A stretch of DNA of 30,490 nt from DATEBA01 sp035288045 (GTDB lineage: Bacteria > Actinomycetota > UBA4738 > HRBIN12), in assembly GCA_035288045.1 (NCBI GenBank), contig DATEBA010000057.1, positions 1 to 30,490 on the forward strand, given 5' to 3'. The notes below the pieces were generated by a model that saw only the letters and a list, made by a program, of their open reading frames with translations, was not told the DNA's origin and searched no databases. Below, piece by piece: positions 13,925 to 20,623 of the stretch. The position numbers and the translations under genes were made by a program. Position 1 is the stretch's first letter; every line of letters begins with the position of its first letter.

Positions 13925-14492
13925 GGAGCGCGGCTCGGTCCACGAGATAGCGCCCGAGCGGCTAGTGGTCGCCTGCCGGACCGTGAACGAGGACTCCGCG
14001 ATCGGTGCCTCAGTGGCGGTGAACGGCGTGTGCCTAACGGTTGTCGAGCGTTCCCCGGACACCCTGGCGTTCGATCTCTCCGCCGAGACGCTTTCGCGAA
14101 CGAGCCTCGCGCGTCTGCACCCCGGCGACCCGGTGAACCTCGAACGGCCGCTCACGCTCGCGGCTCGGATCGGAGGGCACCTGATGCAGGGGCACGTCGA
14201 CGGCCTCGGCGAGATCGCCGACGTCCTGCCGGACGGGGCGGGGGGTGCGACGCTGGAGATCGAGGTCCCCGAACGGCTCCGCCGCTACATCGTTGAGAAG
14301 GGATCGATCGGCGTCGACGGCGTGAGCCTCACGGTAGCCGGCGCCGACGACGGACGAGTAAGGATAGCGCTCATCCCGCACACGCTCGAAGTGACGACGT
14401 TCGGGGGGGCCATCCCCGGGCAGCCCGTGAACCTGGAGGTCGACGTGATCTCGAAGTACGTGGAGCGGTTCCTGGAGGGGAAGACGGAATGA
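13905..14492 (+). CDS. ribE: Riboflavin synthase (alpha subunit)
   Basis: 195 aa from ATG 13905. It forms riboflavin by dismutation of two 6,7-dimethyl-8-ribityllumazine molecules. Two tandem lumazine-binding repeats are visible: the first starts 'MFTGIVEERGSV' with 'VNGVCLTV' and 'LSAETLSRTSL'; the second starts near residue 97 with 'GHLMQGHVDGLGEI' and 'VDGVSLTVAG'. Length is normal. The start lies inside the ribD end (20-base overlap) and the stop overlaps ribBA (ATGA), so all are co-translated. Confidence 0.96.
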   Translation: MFTGIVEERGSVHEIAPERLVVACRTVNEDSAIGASVAVNGVCLTVVERSPDTLAFDLSAETLSRTSLARLHPGDPVNLERPLTLAARIGGHLMQGHVDGLGEIADVLPDGAGGATLEIEVPERLRRYIVEKGSIGVDGVSLTVAGADDGRVRIALIPHTLEVTTFGGAIPGQPVNLEVDVISKYVERFLEGKTE

Positions 14493-15751
14493 AGACACAG
14501 GGCACCCACACGGATCGTTCGGTCTTCGGCACGATCGAGGAGGCGATCGAGGACATCCGGCAGGGCCGGATCGTGATCGTGGTCGACGACGCCGATCGCG
14601 AGAACGAGGGCGACTTCATCATGGCCGCCGAGAAGGTGACCCCCGAGGCGATCAACTTCATGGTGACCCACGGCCGCGGCATCGTGTGCGTGCCGGTCAC
14701 CGGGGAGCGCCTCGACGAGCTTGGGATCCCCCTCATGGTGACTCAGAACCGAGAGAGCCACGGGACGGCCTTCGCCGTGTCCATCGACGTGCGGGGCCGT
14801 ACGACCACGGGCACGAGCGCGTTCGACCGAGCCGCAACCGTGAGGGCGGTTACGGAGCCGGGCACGCGTCCCGAGGAGATCCACATGCCGGGTCATGTGT
14901 TCCCACTGCGGGCCCAGGAGGGCGGGGTGCTCAAACGCGCCGGTCACACGGAGGCCGCCGTCGACCTGGCGAGGCTGGCGGGTGTGTACCCAGCGGGCGT
15001 TCTCTGTGAGGTGCTTCACCCCGATGGCACGATGGCGCGCATGCCGCAGCTCGTTCGGGTCGCTCAGGAGCACGGGCTACGACTCATCTCGATTGCAGAC
15101 CTGATCGAGTATCGGCGTCACCGCGAGCGGCTCGTCCGGAAGGTGGCGGAGGCGACGATCCCGACCGACTGCGGTGACTTCCGCGCCTACGCATACGAGA
15201 GCGCGGTCGACGAGCTGATCCACGTGGCTCTGGTCCAGGGCGAGATCGGCGACGGGGAGCGGGTCCTCGTCCGTGTCCACTCCGAGTGCCTGACCGGCGA
15301 CGTCTTCGGGTCTCTCCGCTGCGACTGTGGCACCCAGCTGGGGAGCGCCATGGAGGCCGTGGGGGAGGAGGGGCGTGGGGTGGTTCTGTACGTGCGCGGC
15401 CACGAGGGCCGCGCGATAGGGCTCACGCACAAGCTCCGCGCCTACCAGCTCCAGGAGCAGGGCCGCGACACCGTCGAGGCGAACGAGGAGCTCGGCTTCG
15501 CGCCCGATCCCCGCGACTACGGGATCGGCGCGCAGATACTCGTCGATCTCGGCGTGCGCTCGATGCGGCTGCTCACCAACAATCCCCAGAAGCGGGCGGG
15601 CCTCGAGGGCTACGGGCTCTCGATCCTCGAGCGGATCCCGCTCGAGACCCGGCCCACTCCGGAGAACATCGAGTACCTGCGGACCAAGCGCGAGAAGCTC
15701 GGTCATCTCTTGTCGAATCTGGAGCCGGTCGTCGTCGAGGAGGCCCCGTGA
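14489..15751 (+). CDS. ribBA: Bifunctional 3,4-DHBP synthase / GTP cyclohydrolase II
   Basis: 420 aa from ATG 14489. It supplies both precursors of riboflavin. DHBP synthase domain (1-205): 'DDADRENEGDFIMAA' binds metal and ribulose-5-phosphate; 'THGRGIVCVP', 'FDRAATVRAV' and 'HMPGHVFPLRAQEGGVL' are conserved. GTP cyclohydrolase II domain (about 210-405): zinc ligands in 'HSECLTGDVFGSLRCDCG', the catalytic 'RGHEGRAIGL' (usually RQEGRGIGL) and 'LLTNNPQKRAGLEGYG'. ATGA links it to ribE and GTGA (15748-15751) to ribH. Both active sites look intact despite small departures. Confidence 0.96.
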   Translation: MKTQGTHTDRSVFGTIEEAIEDIRQGRIVIVVDDADRENEGDFIMAAEKVTPEAINFMVTHGRGIVCVPVTGERLDELGIPLMVTQNRESHGTAFAVSIDVRGRTTTGTSAFDRAATVRAVTEPGTRPEEIHMPGHVFPLRAQEGGVLKRAGHTEAAVDLARLAGVYPAGVLCEVLHPDGTMARMPQLVRVAQEHGLRLISIADLIEYRRHRERLVRKVAEATIPTDCGDFRAYAYESAVDELIHVALVQGEIGDGERVLVRVHSECLTGDVFGSLRCDCGTQLGSAMEAVGEEGRGVVLYVRGHEGRAIGLTHKLRAYQLQEQGRDTVEANEELGFAPDPRDYGIGAQILVDLGVRSMRLLTNNPQKRAGLEGYGLSILERIPLETRPTPENIEYLRTKREKLGHLLSNLEPVVVEEAP

Positions 15752-16221
15752 GGGAGATCCGGGGCGACGGCGGCGTGGTCGGCAGGCGGTTCGCGGTCGC
15801 CGCCGCCCGGTTCAACTCGGTCGTCGTCGAACGCCTGGTCGAGGGCGCCCGAGGCTACTTCGACAGTCTCGAAGCCGGGGACGTGGACCTCGTTTGGGTG
15901 CCGGGGGCTTTCGAGCTCCCGCTCGTGGCGCGGCGACTGGCGGCGTCGCGACAGTACGACGCGGTCGTTTGCCTGGGAGCGGTGATCCGCGGTGAGACCG
16001 CGCACTTCCAGCACGTGGCCGGGCAGTCGGCCGCCGGGGTCGCTCGGGCGTCGCTCGAGACCGGGGTTCCGGTGATCTTCGGCGTCCTCACGACCGACAC
16101 GATGGAGCAGGCCCTGGACCGAGCCGGGGGCGCCCACGGGAACAAGGGGTGGGACGCTGCGAGGGCCGCTGTGGATATGGCCCGCCTGATGGACGCGCTC
16201 CCGAAGGAGGAGCGGGCGTGA
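15748..16221 (+). CDS. ribH: 6,7-dimethyl-8-ribityllumazine synthase
   Basis: 157 aa from GTG 15748, overlapping the ribBA stop. It condenses DHBP with the pyrimidine product of RibD/RibBA to make the substrate of RibE. Signature stretches: 'AAARFNSVVVERLVEGA' (substrate-binding FN), 'VPGAFELPLVA', 'CLGAVIRGETAHFQHVA' with the catalytic His86, and 'PVIFGVLTTDTMEQALDRAGG'. Length is typical of the icosahedral or pentameric enzyme. It completes the riboflavin set and overlaps the cupin gene by GTGA (16218-16221). Confidence 0.96.
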   Translation: MREIRGDGGVVGRRFAVAAARFNSVVVERLVEGARGYFDSLEAGDVDLVWVPGAFELPLVARRLAASRQYDAVVCLGAVIRGETAHFQHVAGQSAAGVARASLETGVPVIFGVLTTDTMEQALDRAGGAHGNKGWDAARAAVDMARLMDALPKEERA

Positions 16222-16568
16222 TCGTCGACAAGCCGTGGGGGAAGGTCGCCACCTACGCGCTGAACCAGCCGGCTTCGGTAAGGGTCATAACCGTTGAGTC
16301 GGGGCAGGAGACGAGCGTCCACTATCACCAGATGCGGGATGAGATGTGGGTCGTGCTCGACCCGGGCCTGACGATCCAGATCGGGGAGCGAACGGTCGAG
16401 GCCGAGCCCGGGGAGGAGTTCATGGTCGAGGCGGAGGTGACGCACCGGATCACGAACCGCGGCGCCAAGCGCGGGCGGGTCCTGGAGATCGCATATGGCT
16501 ACACGACGGAGGACGACACCCAGCGGCTCCAGGACGACTACGGGCGCCCGCTGGAGCCCGACTGGTAG
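16218..16568 (+). CDS. Small cupin protein, mannose-6-phosphate isomerase type II-like
   Basis: 116 aa from GTG 16218, overlapping the ribH stop (GTGA). It is a single cupin barrel: motif 1 around 'GQETSVHYHQMRDEMWVVLDPG' residues (metal ligands His, His, Glu), and motif 2 around 'PGEEFMVEAEVTHRITN' with the second His. The opening 'KPWGKVATYALNQPASVRVI' resembles the C-terminal isomerase part of ManC-type enzymes and stand-alone type II mannose-6-phosphate isomerases. Its real substrate is unknown. Tight coupling to the riboflavin operon places it under FMN-riboswitch control, which is not explained by a sugar-isomerase role. Confidence 0.82.
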   Translation: MIVDKPWGKVATYALNQPASVRVITVESGQETSVHYHQMRDEMWVVLDPGLTIQIGERTVEAEPGEEFMVEAEVTHRITNRGAKRGRVLEIAYGYTTEDDTQRLQDDYGRPLEPDW

Positions 16569-16585
16569 GACGCGGCGAGTTCCCG

Positions 16586-16614
16586 TTGCCCCGGAAAGGG
16601 GCGCATGCTACGCT
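16586..16614 (+). promoter_or_regulatory. Promoter of the cold-shock gene (TTGCCC - 17 - TACGCT, extended -10)
   Basis: TTGCCC (16586-16591) and TACGCT (16609-16614) are 17 bases apart, and TG at 16606-16607 makes an extended -10. The same -35 sequence is used by mihF. The spacer holds a perfect inverted repeat, GCCCC (16588-16592) with GGGGC (16598-16602), which could be an operator or chance in GC-rich DNA. Confidence 0.65.
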
Positions 16615-16646
16615 CGCGCGGCTCAAAGACTGGGAGGTCGGGGACG

Positions 16647-16853
16647 TTGGCAACGCAGGGCACCGTGAAGTGGTTCAGCAACGAGAAGGGGTACGGCTTC
16701 ATCGCCCGTCCCGACGGAGACGACGTCTTCGTGCACTTCTCGGCCATCGTGGGCGAGGGCTACCGTTCCCTCACGGAGGGCCAGGAGGTCGAGTTCGATA
16801 TCGTGGATGGCCCAAAGGGCCAGCAGGCGGCCAACGTCCGGCCACTCTCCTGA
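16647..16853 (+). CDS. Cold-shock domain protein
   Basis: 68 aa from TTG 16647, with GGGAGG (16632-16637) nine bases upstream; the product starts 'MATQGTVKWFSNEKGYGFI', as CspA-like proteins do. It is a single OB-fold nucleic-acid chaperone. RNP1 is 'KGYGFI' and RNP2 is 'VFVHFSAI'. The full family length is present. It has its own promoter and is monocistronic or nearly so, between the riboflavin operon and infC. Which numbered Csp paralogue this is cannot be told from sequence. Confidence 0.95.
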   Translation: MATQGTVKWFSNEKGYGFIARPDGDDVFVHFSAIVGEGYRSLTEGQEVEFDIVDGPKGQQAANVRPLS

Positions 16854-16856
16854 CCG

Positions 16857-16885
16857 TCGACACACCCCGCGCCCGCACCTATACT
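16857..16885 (+). promoter_or_regulatory. Promoter of infC-rpmI-rplT (TCGACA - 17 - TATACT)
   Basis: TCGACA (16857-16862) differs from the consensus -35 by one base, and TATACT (16880-16885) follows after 17 bases. Transcription would begin near 16892-16893, exactly at GTG 16893, which opens a 21-codon leader ORF. Confidence 0.75.
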
Positions 16886-16892
16886 CTGCGCG

Positions 16893-16954
16893 GTGATCGT
16901 TCGATCCAAGCGCCGACGCCCGTCGGTGCTTCGTCGTTCCGGAGGTGATGCGGG

Positions 16955-16958
<4 letters not shown>
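16893..16958 (+). CDS. Possible leaderless leader peptide upstream of infC
   Basis: A 21-codon ORF runs from GTG 16893 to TAG 16956-16958. The start is seven bases after the -10 element, the spacing seen for other apparently leaderless genes here. The product, V-I-V-R-S-K-R-R-R-P-S-V-L-R-R-S-G-G-D-A-G, has six Arg and one Lys. A CCGAC/GTCGG hairpin (16913-16926) lies inside it, and its last codons overlap the strong Shine-Dalgarno and presumed GTA start of infC. It could be a regulatory uORF, or the N-terminus of infC if a base is missing from the GGGG run at 16952-16955. No homology is recognised. Confidence 0.4.
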
Positions 16959-17482
<524 letters not shown>

Positions 17483-17493
17483 GAGGCTGATCG

Positions 17494-17685
17494 ATGCCGA
17501 AGATGAAGGCCAACAAGTCGACCGCCAAGCGGTTCCGCATCACCCGAACCGGGAAGGTGCTCCACCGGAAGGCGACCGGGAACCACATGCTCACTAAGAA
17601 GAGCGGTGGTCGTCGCCGGCGCGTGGAGGGGATGGCCGAGGTCGGGGCCGAGCGGACGGTGGTCCGCCGGCTCCTGGGGAAGTGA
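17494..17685 (+). CDS. rpmI: 50S ribosomal protein L35
   Basis: 63 aa from ATG 17494, eleven bases after infC. L35 is a small basic protein of the large ribosomal subunit. The family pattern 'MPKMKANKSTAKRFRITRTGK' at the start, 'ATGNHMLTKKS' in the middle and 'RRLLGK' at the end are all seen. It sits in the universal infC-rpmI-rplT order and is presumably co-transcribed from the infC promoter. AGAGG at 17484-17488 is a plausible ribosome-binding site. Confidence 0.97.
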   Translation: MPKMKANKSTAKRFRITRTGKVLHRKATGNHMLTKKSGGRRRRVEGMAEVGAERTVVRRLLGK

Positions 17686-17689
17686 GCGT

Positions 17690-18049
17690 ATGGCCAGGGT
17701 GAAGCGAGCGGTCCACGCTAAGAAGAAGCGCCGCGAGATCCTCGACGCGGCGAAGGGGTACACCGGGTCGCGCCGGAAGCGCCTCCGTGTGGCCAAGGAG
17801 CAGGTCATGCACTCGCTGGCCTACTCCTACCGAGATCGTCGGGACCGCAAGGGGCAGTTCCGCCGGCTCTGGATCGCCCGTATCGGGGCCGCTGCCCGTC
17901 AGAACGGGATGTCGTACTCGCGGTTCATATCTGGGCTCGCCGCCGCCGGTGTCGAGCTCGATCGCAAGATGCTCTCCGATCTCGCCGTTCGGGACCCGAA
18001 GGCCTTCGCGCAGCTGGTAGAGGCCGCCAAGGCCGCCGGAGCGAAGTAG
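17690..18049 (+). CDS. rplT: 50S ribosomal protein L20
   Basis: 119 aa from ATG 17690, four bases after the rpmI stop. L20 binds 23S rRNA early in large-subunit assembly. The start 'MARVKRAVHAKKKRREILDAAKGYTG' and the segment 'SRRKRLRVAKEQVMHSLAYSYRDRRDRKGQFRRLWIARIGAAARQNG' are the standard family core; the C-terminal globular part has 'LDRKMLSDLAVRDPKAF'. In several bacteria L20 represses the infC operon by binding its leader; whether that happens here cannot be judged. A hairpin follows at 18064-18080. Confidence 0.97.
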   Translation: MARVKRAVHAKKKRREILDAAKGYTGSRRKRLRVAKEQVMHSLAYSYRDRRDRKGQFRRLWIARIGAAARQNGMSYSRFISGLAAAGVELDRKMLSDLAVRDPKAFAQLVEAAKAAGAK

Positions 18050-18063
18050 GCGTCCGACGCGGC

Positions 18064-18080
18064 ACCGGCCGGACGCCGGT
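18064..18080 (+). terminator. Possible terminator hairpin after rplT
   Basis: ACCGGC (18064-18069) pairs perfectly with GCCGGT (18075-18080) around a five-base loop, 15 bases after the rplT stop. There is no run of T after it, so it would be an atypical GC-rich terminator, and it also falls in the -35 region of the next gene. Confidence 0.35.
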
Positions 18081-18085
18081 CACCC

Positions 18086-18091
18086 TAGAAT
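18086..18091 (+). promoter_or_regulatory. -10 element of the methyltransferase-kinase fusion gene (TAGAAT)
   Basis: TAGAAT is followed after 25 bases by GTG 18117, with GGGGA at 18106-18110 as a ribosome-binding site. Unlike several neighbours, this gene therefore has a short leader. No good -35 is seen. Confidence 0.45.
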
Positions 18092-18116
18092 CGCCGGGGG
18101 CGAACGGGGAGCCGCT

Positions 18117-19553
18117 GTGATCACGTCGCCGAACAACCGGAAGGTCTCTCAGGCGGTCAGCCTGAAGAAACGCGCGTTCCGCGAGCGAAACCGCCGGTTC
18201 CTCGTCGAGGGGGCGGGGTCCGTCGAGGAGGCCATCGGGAACGCCGGCCGGCTCGAGACGCTGTTCCACTCGGACCCCGCGGACGGGCTGGTCGAGCGCG
18301 CGAGGGCCGCCGGCGCATCGGTGCTCCGGGTGAGCGAGGGAGTCATGGGACGCCTGGCGTCCACGGTCACGCCGCCGGGGCTCGTGGGGGTCGCCGCCTT
18401 CCTCGACGTCCCGCTCGCATCCCTGGCGGTGGCGCGCGGCTGCGTGGTCGTGCTCCACGCCGTCCGAGACCCAGGTAACGCTGGGGCGGTGCTCCGCTCC
18501 ACCGATGCGGCGGGCGGAGACGCGGTGGTGTTCGGCGGGACGTCCGTCGACGTCTACAACCCGAAGACCGTCCGTGCGTCGGCCGGATCGATGTTCCATG
18601 TGCCGATCGTCCGCGGGGTCGAGACCGTTCCGGCGCTCGAGCAGCTACGCGAGAGGGGGATGCGAGTCCTCGCGACGGACCCCGAGGGAGACGAGGACCT
18701 GTTTCAGCTGGATCTGTCCACCCCGTCCGCGTTCCTCTTCGGCAACGAGGCGTGGGGCTTGCCCAAGGAGGTGGCGGCGGCCGCCGACGCAACCGTGCGC
18801 GTGCCGATCGCCGGCGGGGCGGAGTCGCTGAACGTGGCGGCCGCCGCCACCGCCTTCCTGTTCGAGTGGGCGCGCCAACGACGTGAGGTCCGGCGGACGG
18901 CGCTCGAGACCCTGATCGCCGCGGCTGCGCACGACATCCGTTCCCCCCTCACCGCGATGAAGGGATTCGGCTTCGCGCTGCAGCGTCGGTGGGAGCAGAT
19001 GACCGAGGAGCACCGCTCGACCATGCTGGCCGGCATCCTCCACGACACCGATCGCATGGACACGATCGTGAAGCAGCTCGTCGACGCCGCGCGCGTCGTG
19101 TCGGGTCGCTTCGAGGCCTTCCCCGAGGAAGTGGAGGTTAAGGCGCTCGTCGAGGACCTGGGCCAGATGTTGTCCCGCGACCCCGAGCATCCGGGCGTCG
19201 TCTGGGAGGGTCCGGATGCGAGGGCGTTCGTGGACAGGGATCGTCTTCGCACCACGGTGCACGCCTTCGTCGAGTCGGCGGTGTGGTGGGCGCGCGAGGG
19301 GCCCGTGCACGCGTCGGCGAGCGCGCGTCGAGAGCGCCTGCACGTGCAGGTATGGCGAGGCGGGACGGAGCTCGAGTCGGGGAGCGTCGAGTGGCTCTTC
19401 GAACCCCGCAGACCGGGGACCGGGGCGGGGAGCAAGATCGGCCTCTACGTCGCGCGGGGCGTGGCGGAGGCTCAGGGGGGGTTCGCTACCGCTGAGGTCC
19501 GCGACGGCGCGCTTCGCCTCGCGCTGGATCTCCCCTTCGCGAAGCGGCCCTGA
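18117..19553 (+). CDS. SpoU/TrmH-family RNA 2'-O-methyltransferase fused to a histidine-kinase-like module
   Basis: 478 aa from GTG 18117. Residues 1-255 are a complete SpoU RNA ribose methyltransferase: substrate-binding N-domain ('NRRFLVEGAGSVEEAI'), motif 1 Asn121 to Arg127 ('NAGAVLR'), motif 2 'FGNEAWGLP' (208-216), motif 3 'ESLNVAAAA' (236-244). This is where Actinobacteria normally encode a stand-alone TrmH/TsnR-like enzyme. Residues 262-478 are histidine-kinase-like: an H-box 'AHDIRSPLTAMKGF' with His272, a dimerisation helix hairpin, then an HATPase domain with a good G2 box ('GTGAGSKIGLYVARGVAEAQGG'). The N-box Asn is Ser387 and the DxGxG box is missing, so ATP use is doubtful. No start codon or stop separates the halves. 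RNA target and role of the kinase part are unknown. Confidence 0.88.
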   Translation: MITSPNNRKVSQAVSLKKRAFRERNRRFLVEGAGSVEEAIGNAGRLETLFHSDPADGLVERARAAGASVLRVSEGVMGRLASTVTPPGLVGVAAFLDVPLASLAVARGCVVVLHAVRDPGNAGAVLRSTDAAGGDAVVFGGTSVDVYNPKTVRASAGSMFHVPIVRGVETVPALEQLRERGMRVLATDPEGDEDLFQLDLSTPSAFLFGNEAWGLPKEVAAAADATVRVPIAGGAESLNVAAAATAFLFEWARQRREVRRTALETLIAAAAHDIRSPLTAMKGFGFALQRRWEQMTEEHRSTMLAGILHDTDRMDTIVKQLVDAARVVSGRFEAFPEEVEVKALVEDLGQMLSRDPEHPGVVWEGPDARAFVDRDRLRTTVHAFVESAVWWAREGPVHASASARRERLHVQVWRGGTELESGSVEWLFEPRRPGTGAGSKIGLYVARGVAEAQGGFATAEVRDGALRLALDLPFAKRP

Positions 19554-19562
19554 GCGCTTCGG

Positions 19563-19568
19563 TAGACT
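19563..19568 (+). promoter_or_regulatory. -10 element of pheS (TAGACT)
   Basis: TAGACT lies eight bases before ATG 19577, with no ribosome-binding site. The pheST message is probably leaderless; no T-box or attenuator is present upstream. Confidence 0.5.
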
Positions 19569-19576
19569 CCCCATCC

Positions 19577-20623
19577 ATGGAGCCGCCCGAAGCACTCGCC
19601 ATCCTCGAAAAGGAGCGAGCGCGCGGTCGGGAGCTGATCTCGCATGCCGGCTCCCTCGGGGCGCTGCGCGAGGCCGAGGTCGCGGTTCTGGGACGCAAGT
19701 CCCGTTACTCCGAGGTGCAGCGCTCACTCGGGTCGTTCGTCGAGGGCGACCGGCGTGCGGTAGGCAGGCTCGCGAACGAGGTCCGTGCCGCACTCGAGGA
19801 GGCGATCGGCGGGCGGCGCGCGGAGCTCGAGCAGGAGTCGCGTGGAGCTCTCCTCGACGCCGATGGCATGGACGTCACCCTTCCCGGTCGTGGGCTCCGC
19901 AGGGGCTCGCTCCATCCGCTGACCTTGGTCGAGGACCGGATCATCGAGATCTTCACGCGCATGGGATACCGGGTGGCCGAGGGGCCGGAGATCGAAGACG
20001 ACTGGCACAACTTCGAGGCGCTCAACATCCCACCCGACCATCCCGCGCGCACCATGAAGGACTCCCTCTACCTGGACGTTCCCGGTCTGCTCCTGCGGAC
20101 GGAGACGTCCGCCGTGCAGATCAGAACGATGGAGTCCCAGGAACCTCCGGTCTACGTCGTCGCGCCGGGCCGCGTGTTCCGGCGGGAGACGCCGGACGCG
20201 ACCCACTCGCCCATGTTCCATCAGGTCGAGGGCCTAGCGGTGGACGAGCGTATCTCCTTCGCCGACCTAAAGGGCACGCTGGAGGCGTTCGCCCGCTCGA
20301 TGTTCGGCCCCGACCAGCAGGTCCGGCTGAACCCGACCTACTTCCCCTTCGTGGAGCCGGGTGCCGAGGTGGAGGTATCCTGCTTCCACTGTGGCGGCAC
20401 GGGCTGCCCGGTGTGCGGCAACGGGTGGCTCGAGCTCCTCGGCGCCGGCATGGTCCATCCGAGGGTGCTGGAGAATTGCGGCTACGACGCCGAGCGCTAC
20501 ACCGGGTTCGCGTTCGGGTTGGGGATCGAGCGCGTAGCGATGGTTCGCTACGGGGTATCCGACCTCCGGGCCTTTTTCGACGGCGACGTCAGGTTCTTGA
20601 GGCAGTTCGAGGGCGTCGCATGA
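19577..20623 (+). CDS. pheS: Phenylalanyl-tRNA synthetase alpha subunit
   Basis: 348 aa from ATG 19577. PheS carries the catalytic site of the heterotetrameric enzyme that charges tRNA-Phe. The N-terminal coiled coil (about 1-95) binds tRNA. Class II motifs follow: 'HPLTLVEDRIIEIFTRMGYRVAEGPEIE' (motif 1), 'GRVFRRETPDATHSPMFHQVEGLAVDE' (motif 2) and 'GFAFGLGIERVAMVRYGVSDLR' (motif 3). A 'CFHCGGTGCPVC' cysteine cluster near residue 272, found in many PheS proteins, may hold zinc. The stop overlaps pheT (ATGA, 20620-20623). Confidence 0.97.
   Translation: MEPPEALAILEKERARGRELISHAGSLGALREAEVAVLGRKSRYSEVQRSLGSFVEGDRRAVGRLANEVRAALEEAIGGRRAELEQESRGALLDADGMDVTLPGRGLRRGSLHPLTLVEDRIIEIFTRMGYRVAEGPEIEDDWHNFEALNIPPDHPARTMKDSLYLDVPGLLLRTETSAVQIRTMESQEPPVYVVAPGRVFRRETPDATHSPMFHQVEGLAVDERISFADLKGTLEAFARSMFGPDQQVRLNPTYFPFVEPGAEVEVSCFHCGGTGCPVCGNGWLELLGAGMVHPRVLENCGYDAERYTGFAFGLGIERVAMVRYGVSDLRAFFDGDVRFLRQFEGVA

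Noticed and set aside
19216..20619. Long N-terminal extension of pheT upstream into the fusion gene and pheS
   Set aside because: It is an alternative frame through two other genes; the pheT family begins at ATG 20620 and is coupled there by ATGA.
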